From: Neolewinella lacunae
GTDB lineage: Bacteria > Bacteroidota > Bacteroidia > Chitinophagales > Saprospiraceae
NCBI RefSeq assembly: GCF_014349155.1
Contig: NZ_JACSIT010000104.1
Span: 62,001-126,000, forward strand
Direction of reading: 5' to 3'
DNA length: 64,000 nucleotides
Shown: piece after piece, positions 60,279 to 64,000 of the stretch
Layout of the letters: each line of letters begins with the position of its first letter
Position numbering within the stretch: position 1 is the first letter of the stretch
Program-made: the position numbers and the translations under genes
Notes under the pieces: model-generated
What the model was told of the DNA's origin: nothing
What the model saw: the letters and a program-made list of their open reading frames with translations, nothing else
Databases searched by the model: none

Positions 60279-62057
60279 CTAGTTCGGCTCCGTGCGGAGG
60301 CAAATCGGCAGGTATTGCCGGCGGAAGATGGGCTGGAAGAAATTGGTGGAGTTGCGCAGGAGGTTTTGGTAATCGTTCAAAGCACCGGTATTGGCCAGGG
60401 AATTGGCTATCTCACTAGCAACTACGGGAGCGGAGATGGACGTTCCGGCCTTGAAGTTGAAATCGGTCAGGCCGTAGCCGGGTGTTTTGGCGGTCAGGTA
60501 GGCCGCTACGCGCACGGCGGGGTCGCCGAAGTTGGAGAAGGCCGAGACGTAAGGTGCGTCAGTAATTTCGGGGGCTTCAAACTGGTAGGAGGCCACGGAG
60601 ATGACGTGTTGGTAGCGTTCGCCGAAGCTGGCGGGCCACTGGGGGGCGCTGGAAAGACTGATGTCGTTGGCGTCGTTGCCGGCGGAAGTGACTACGACGA
60701 CTTTATTGTCTCCGGCGTAGCGGATGGCACATTCCATGGCCCGCGGGGTGACATTGTCTACGTAGCCCCAGCTGCAGTTGATGACGTTGCTGCCGATGTC
60801 TACGGCGCTGAACAGGGCCACCAGGGCACCGTAGTAGGTAGAGAGGCCTTCGGCGCCGAAGACTTTGTAGTTGACCACCGTCAGGGGGAGATCTCCGGAG
60901 TAATTGCCGATGAGTGCGCCGGTGGTGTTGGTGCCGTGGCCGATGTTGTCTTCGGGTTCGGGGTCGCCGTAGAAGAAGTCGTAGCCCAGGCGATTGAGGC
61001 CCAGGAACTGGTCTTGGGTGGATTGGTTGACGTGGCGCTCCCACTCGCGGTCCCAGTTGCCCCCCAGTTCTACGCCGCTATCGATCATCGTGACGATCAT
61101 TTGCTTGCCGCGGTCTTGGGTAGAAGGGTTACCGGGTTCGTAGAGGAGGCAATCGTAGACCTCGTTGGGTTCACGGCCTTCGAACTGGCCGAAGTCGATC
61201 AAGCCGCCACTGGAGGGGCCGGGGACGGTAATGATGAAGTCTTCTTCGACGATGAAGTCGTCTTCGTTGCGGTCCAGGCGTTTCTGGGAAACGGCAGGCC
61301 CGACGGTGTTGGGGTCGAGGCCGGGGGGCACGTCCACGGCGGTTGCCTGGCCGCCCCGGCCCTGGTAGCTTTCGCTGGCGTTGAGTCCCGTTTCGTTGAC
61401 CCAGGCGGCGAGATCGGCGGAGGGGTCGCAGGTGAAGAGGATGAGGCGCTGGAAGCTGCGACCGTTGCAGGAGGCAGTGATGCGCTGGCCGGGAAAATCG
61501 CCGTTGGTGCCGCCGTATTTGATGGTTCTTCCCGTGGTGATTTGGGGGCTGGTGGCCAGGGAAACGAAGTCGGCGGCTTCGGCGCGCATGGGGTTGCCGG
61601 ATTCGTCGGTGAAGTCGAGGCGCACGAAGACTTCGCTGTACTGGGCGAGGTTATTGAGAGGGATAAGCTCCGCCGCCGCCGTAATGGGCGTGCAGGGGAG
61701 GATGGTCTGGTAGTTTTCGTCGCAGGCGAAGGTGCCAAACACTTGGAGGTAGAGGATGCCGCGGGTGCCGTTGTAGACCTGAAGTTGCAGGGTGTTGTCG
61801 TTAGGCCCTTTGCTGAGCTGGGCGGTGCGGGTGAGGCCATTGTCCACGCCGCAGTCGGCGGGCAGGGCGGGGCCGGAGCTGTTGACGGGGGCATCGAGTT
61901 TGCCGAAGGTGACCAGGGCCGGTTCGCAGGAGTTGCTGGGGCGAACGGTGGGAATATCGAAGTTGCAGCTGACGGGGACATCGTCATCGTCTTCACAGGC
62001 GGACCAGCCCAGGATGACGCACAGGAGGGCGAGGTAAAAGAGTTTGGAAATGCGCAT
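60279..62057 (-). CDS. S8 (subtilisin-like) serine peptidase lipoprotein
   Basis: A 592-residue lipoprotein; signal MRISKLFYLALLCVILGWSAC has a lipobox with Cys near residue 21. The C-terminal ~300 residues are an S8 peptidase: VTMIDSGVELGG (Asp), DNIGHGTNTTGALIG (His), and KAGTSISAPVVASEIA (Ser), with a conserved NCSWGYVD near the oxyanion region. The first ~230 residues are unassigned beta-rich sequence. Probably a surface-attached protease. The ATG at 62057 begins the signal peptide; the frame is open to 62117. Confidence 0.9.
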   Translation of the reverse strand: MRISKLFYLALLCVILGWSACEDDDDVPVSCNFDIPTVRPSNSCEPALVTFGKLDAPVNSSGPALPADCGVDNGLTRTAQLSKGPNDNTLQLQVYNGTRGILYLQVFGTFACDENYQTILPCTPITAAAELIPLNNLAQYSEVFVRLDFTDESGNPMRAEAADFVSLATSPQITTGRTIKYGGTNGDFPGQRITASCNGRSFQRLILFTCDPSADLAAWVNETGLNASESYQGRGGQATAVDVPPGLDPNTVGPAVSQKRLDRNEDDFIVEEDFIITVPGPSSGGLIDFGQFEGREPNEVYDCLLYEPGNPSTQDRGKQMIVTMIDSGVELGGNWDREWERHVNQSTQDQFLGLNRLGYDFFYGDPEPEDNIGHGTNTTGALIGNYSGDLPLTVVNYKVFGAEGLSTYYGALVALFSAVDIGSNVINCSWGYVDNVTPRAMECAIRYAGDNKVVVVTSAGNDANDISLSSAPQWPASFGERYQHVISVASYQFEAPEITDAPYVSAFSNFGDPAVRVAAYLTAKTPGYGLTDFNFKAGTSISAPVVASEIANSLANTGALNDYQNLLRNSTNFFQPIFRRQYLPICLRTEPN

Positions 62058-62308
62058 AGTATTATGTGTTGAGAGCGGTGAAGGGGGATAGGAAGCCCAC
62101 GGAAGAAAGGCTTGCACCGCTGGATGACGGGAGGGATGAATGCGTTACGAAAATACGCGACTTTTTTAGGGGCCGCAAGCCGGCAAAACTTTCTGGGGCC
62201 GAAACTGCGGGGTGTGCTGGGTTGGGCCGTGGATTTTGTGCCCACACCGGACTTGCAGGGGGAGGGAGAAGCCCCGAACTTGCGCCCTCGAATACCCCGC
62301 ACTTGACG

Positions 62309-63394
62309 ATGCCCCAACGGACCCTCCGGCTCATTACAGATACCCACCTTGACGACCGCCCGATCTACGTGGCCGGGAACTTCAACAACTGGCAGGTTGC
62401 CGACGAGCGCTACTGCCTGCGGCCCGGCGGGGAAACCGGGCATTTTGTTTACGACTTCGATTTACCCGAAGACCTGGCCTTTTTGGAGTACAAGTACACC
62501 CGCGGCGGCTGGGAGGCCGTAGAGTTGGGTCCGCACGGCGAGAGCGCCCACAACCACCGGCGGGCCGTCGCGGGGTCGGATTGGTCGCAGCCCGACCGCG
62601 TGGCGCGGTGGGCCAGCCCCGGGCTGCACTTCAACCCGGCCTTGTTGCCGAAAATAGTGGTCATCAACGAATCTTTTGAGATTCCCGAACTGATCCGCAC
62701 CCGCCGCGTAGCTGCCCTGCTGCCCCACGATTACTACACCAGCGATAAGCGCTACCCGGTGCTCTACCTCCAGGACGGGCAGAACCTCTTCGACGAAAAC
62801 GCGCCCTACGGGTACTGGGGCGTGGATAAGCGCCTGGCCGCCCTGGCCGCGCGGGGGCTGGGCGACCTCATCGTGGTGGGCATTGACCACGCGGATGACA
62901 AGCGGGTGGTGGAATTTACCCCGGGCTTTAAGACTCGGTTGGGCCTGGGCGACGGCCGCGAGTACTGCCGCTTTCTGGCTCAAACCCTCAAGCCGTACAT
63001 CGACCAGCATTTCCGGACGCGGCCGGAGGCGGAGTACACGGGCATTGGCGGCAGTTCCCTCGGCGGGCTCATCAGCATTTACGCGGGCATTCTTTACCCG
63101 CAGGTGTACGACCGGCTGATGATTTTCAGTCCTTCCCTTTGGGTGACGCCGTCCATACCTTTCGACCAGACGAAGCTGACGCACAAGTTCCGGGGCCGGA
63201 TTTACCTCTACGGCGGGGAGGCCGAGAGTGCTACGATGGTCCCCAATCTGCGGCGCTTCCGGGAAGAGCTGGAGGCGCGCACGCTCGCCGGGCAGGTAAT
63301 GTTCCGCACCGAAATCGACCCCCACGGTCAACACAACGAGGCCCGCTGGGGGCAGGAGTTTCCGAAGGCGGTGGAGTGGTTGTTCTTTGGTTAA
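62309..63394 (+). CDS. Esterase with CBM48-like N-terminal domain
   Basis: A 361-residue cytoplasmic enzyme. The N-terminal ~100 residues (VAGNFNNWQVADERYCLRPGGETGHFVYDFDLP) fit the carbohydrate-binding E-set/CBM48 fold. Residues ~130-360 are an alpha/beta-hydrolase esterase like enterochelin esterase/esterase D: YPVLYLQDGQNLFDE, and the nucleophile motif GGSSLGGLIS with Ser, plus ATMVPNLRRF and DPHGQHNEARW (His). The frame extends to 62066, but the protein motif starts at ATG 62309. Followed by a short 3'-end repeat (63398). Confidence 0.85.
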   Translation: MPQRTLRLITDTHLDDRPIYVAGNFNNWQVADERYCLRPGGETGHFVYDFDLPEDLAFLEYKYTRGGWEAVELGPHGESAHNHRRAVAGSDWSQPDRVARWASPGLHFNPALLPKIVVINESFEIPELIRTRRVAALLPHDYYTSDKRYPVLYLQDGQNLFDENAPYGYWGVDKRLAALAARGLGDLIVVGIDHADDKRVVEFTPGFKTRLGLGDGREYCRFLAQTLKPYIDQHFRTRPEAEYTGIGGSSLGGLISIYAGILYPQVYDRLMIFSPSLWVTPSIPFDQTKLTHKFRGRIYLYGGEAESATMVPNLRRFREELEARTLAGQVMFRTEIDPHGQHNEARWGQEFPKAVEWLFFG

Positions 63395-63397
63395 TGT

Positions 63398-63452
63398 GTG
63401 AATGAGCGAATGCGTGAATGAGTGGATGAGTGAATGGGCTACCGCACTGGGC
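63398..63452 (+). repeat. Short tandem repeat after the esterase gene
   Basis: GTGAATGAGCGAATGCGTGAATG (63398-63420), one base different from 26958-26980, then GAGTGGATGAGTGAATG. The next bases hold tandem CAGGCTACCGCAC-like repeats. Confidence 0.65.
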
Positions 63453-63527
63453 AGGCTACCGCACGAGGCAGGCTAACGTGACCGCCGTAGGCAGCAAAGC
63501 AGCTAATGAGCGAATTAAGGGAGGTTG

Positions 63528-64000
63528 GAGACTGTTCAGCTTGAGTGTGTCTACTGAAGAGACTGTTCATCTAAGTGTGTCTACATTCACACAACTTAGA
63601 TTCGTGATTTATGGCAAAGAAAAGTAAAAATCCCACGCTGGAAGAGTTGTTCAGCGATCCTGAGCAGTTCCGGCAGATGCACGAGCAGCTTTACTCGCGT
63701 AAACCCCTACTAGAGCAAGGTAGCCCGTTTGCTCATCTGCTCCAGACGATGGTTAATGCCGCCCTGGACGGCGAGGTCCTAGGCCATGTTGCTGAGACGA
63801 GAGCCCAAGGGGAGGAGAACAAGCGTAACGGCTACACCGACAAGACGATTCTTTCCGAAGCTGGCCCCTTGTCGATCCGTACGCCGCGGGACCGGCAGGG
63901 GACCTTTGAGCCCCAGCTAGTACCCAAGCGAGAGCGAGAGCTATCGAGTGGTTTGGACACGCAGATACTAGCTCTGTATGCGCAGGGTAATTCGGTTGAG
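63528..64000 (+). mobile_element. IS256-family element, left part only
   Basis: Starts around two near-identical 26-27-base repeats: GAGACTGTTCAGCTTGAGTG..CTAC (63528-63554) and GAGACTGTTCATCTAAGTG..CTAC (63559-63584), likely the left terminal inverted repeat and a second copy. A transposase gene follows and runs off the window. Right end not seen. Confidence 0.75.
63611..64000 (+). CDS. IS256-family transposase, 3' end cut by the window
   Basis: Open from the ATG at 63611 to the last base (130 codons visible). MAKKSKNPTLEELFSDPEQ, LDGEVLGHVAETRA, KRNGYTDKTI, LSIRTPRDRQGTFEPQLVPK and LDTQILALYAQGNSVE match the N-terminal part of IS256/transposase_mut proteins, before the DDE catalytic core. 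The full protein would be ~400 residues. Confidence 0.93.
   Translation, partial: MAKKSKNPTLEELFSDPEQFRQMHEQLYSRKPLLEQGSPFAHLLQTMVNAALDGEVLGHVAETRAQGEENKRNGYTDKTILSEAGPLSIRTPRDRQGTFEPQLVPKRERELSSGLDTQILALYAQGNSVE

Overview
The window looks like a chromosomal segment of a GC-rich Bacteroidota, most likely of the Saprospiria (Lewinella-like) group. Four proteins carry the C-terminal sorting domains used by the type IX secretion system (T9SS). There is a SusC/SusD pair, a second TonB receptor with a DUF4249 lipoprotein, many lipoboxes, and several promoters of the Bacteroidota type TAnnTTTG (here also TAnnTTCG). The taxonomic placement is an inference from gene families and composition; nothing in the window proves the genus.

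Layout. 1-10 kb: end of a PlsC-like acyltransferase, an ArgE-type deacetylase, a large SGNH/PVC-heme/HEAT/cytochrome c lipoprotein, the KtrB-KtrA potassium uptake operon, a ThuA-like lipoprotein and tatC. 10-18 kb: a TPR membrane protein and a sensor histidine kinase, two glycosyltransferases, fabG, a TauE-like permease, tRNA-Asn and a PfkB kinase. 18-27 kb: two giant T9SS substrates, one with 16 tandem ~105-residue units and one with a CHU_C (type B) terminus. 27-33 kb: an MscS channel, purine nucleoside phosphorylase and a 1194-residue outer-membrane protein. 33-42.4 kb: a SusC-SusD-lipoprotein-ELWxxDGT protein-di-heme peroxidase cluster without any glycan enzyme. 42.5-51.5 kb: a small outer-membrane protein, AlkA, a tandem D-Ala-D-Ala ligase fused to PASTA domains, a T9SS protein and a rhodanese. 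51.6-58.4 kb: TonB receptor with DUF4249 partner, thymidine kinase, a proline-rich protein, a PhoD/DUF1499 fusion and rnpA. 58.4-64 kb: a toxin-antitoxin pair, a YdjC-like deacetylase, a subtilase lipoprotein, an esterase and the start of an IS256-family element cut by the window end.

The most striking feature not explained by genes is a dispersed repeat with the core GCACCTGCGGCCGCGCCC. I count 19 copies (exact or near-exact), in both orientations, spread from 3.2 to 60.1 kb. Four pairs face each other and make 96-216 bp inverted-repeat units resembling miniature mobile elements. Three copies continue into a C7/G6 hairpin. Eight copies lie inside reading frames, without disrupting them, mostly at linkers and signal-peptide junctions. 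The strongest protein-level oddity is the Ddl-Ddl-membrane-PASTA fusion at 44613-48356, which would physically join a cell-wall precursor ligase to a periplasmic cell-wall sensor.
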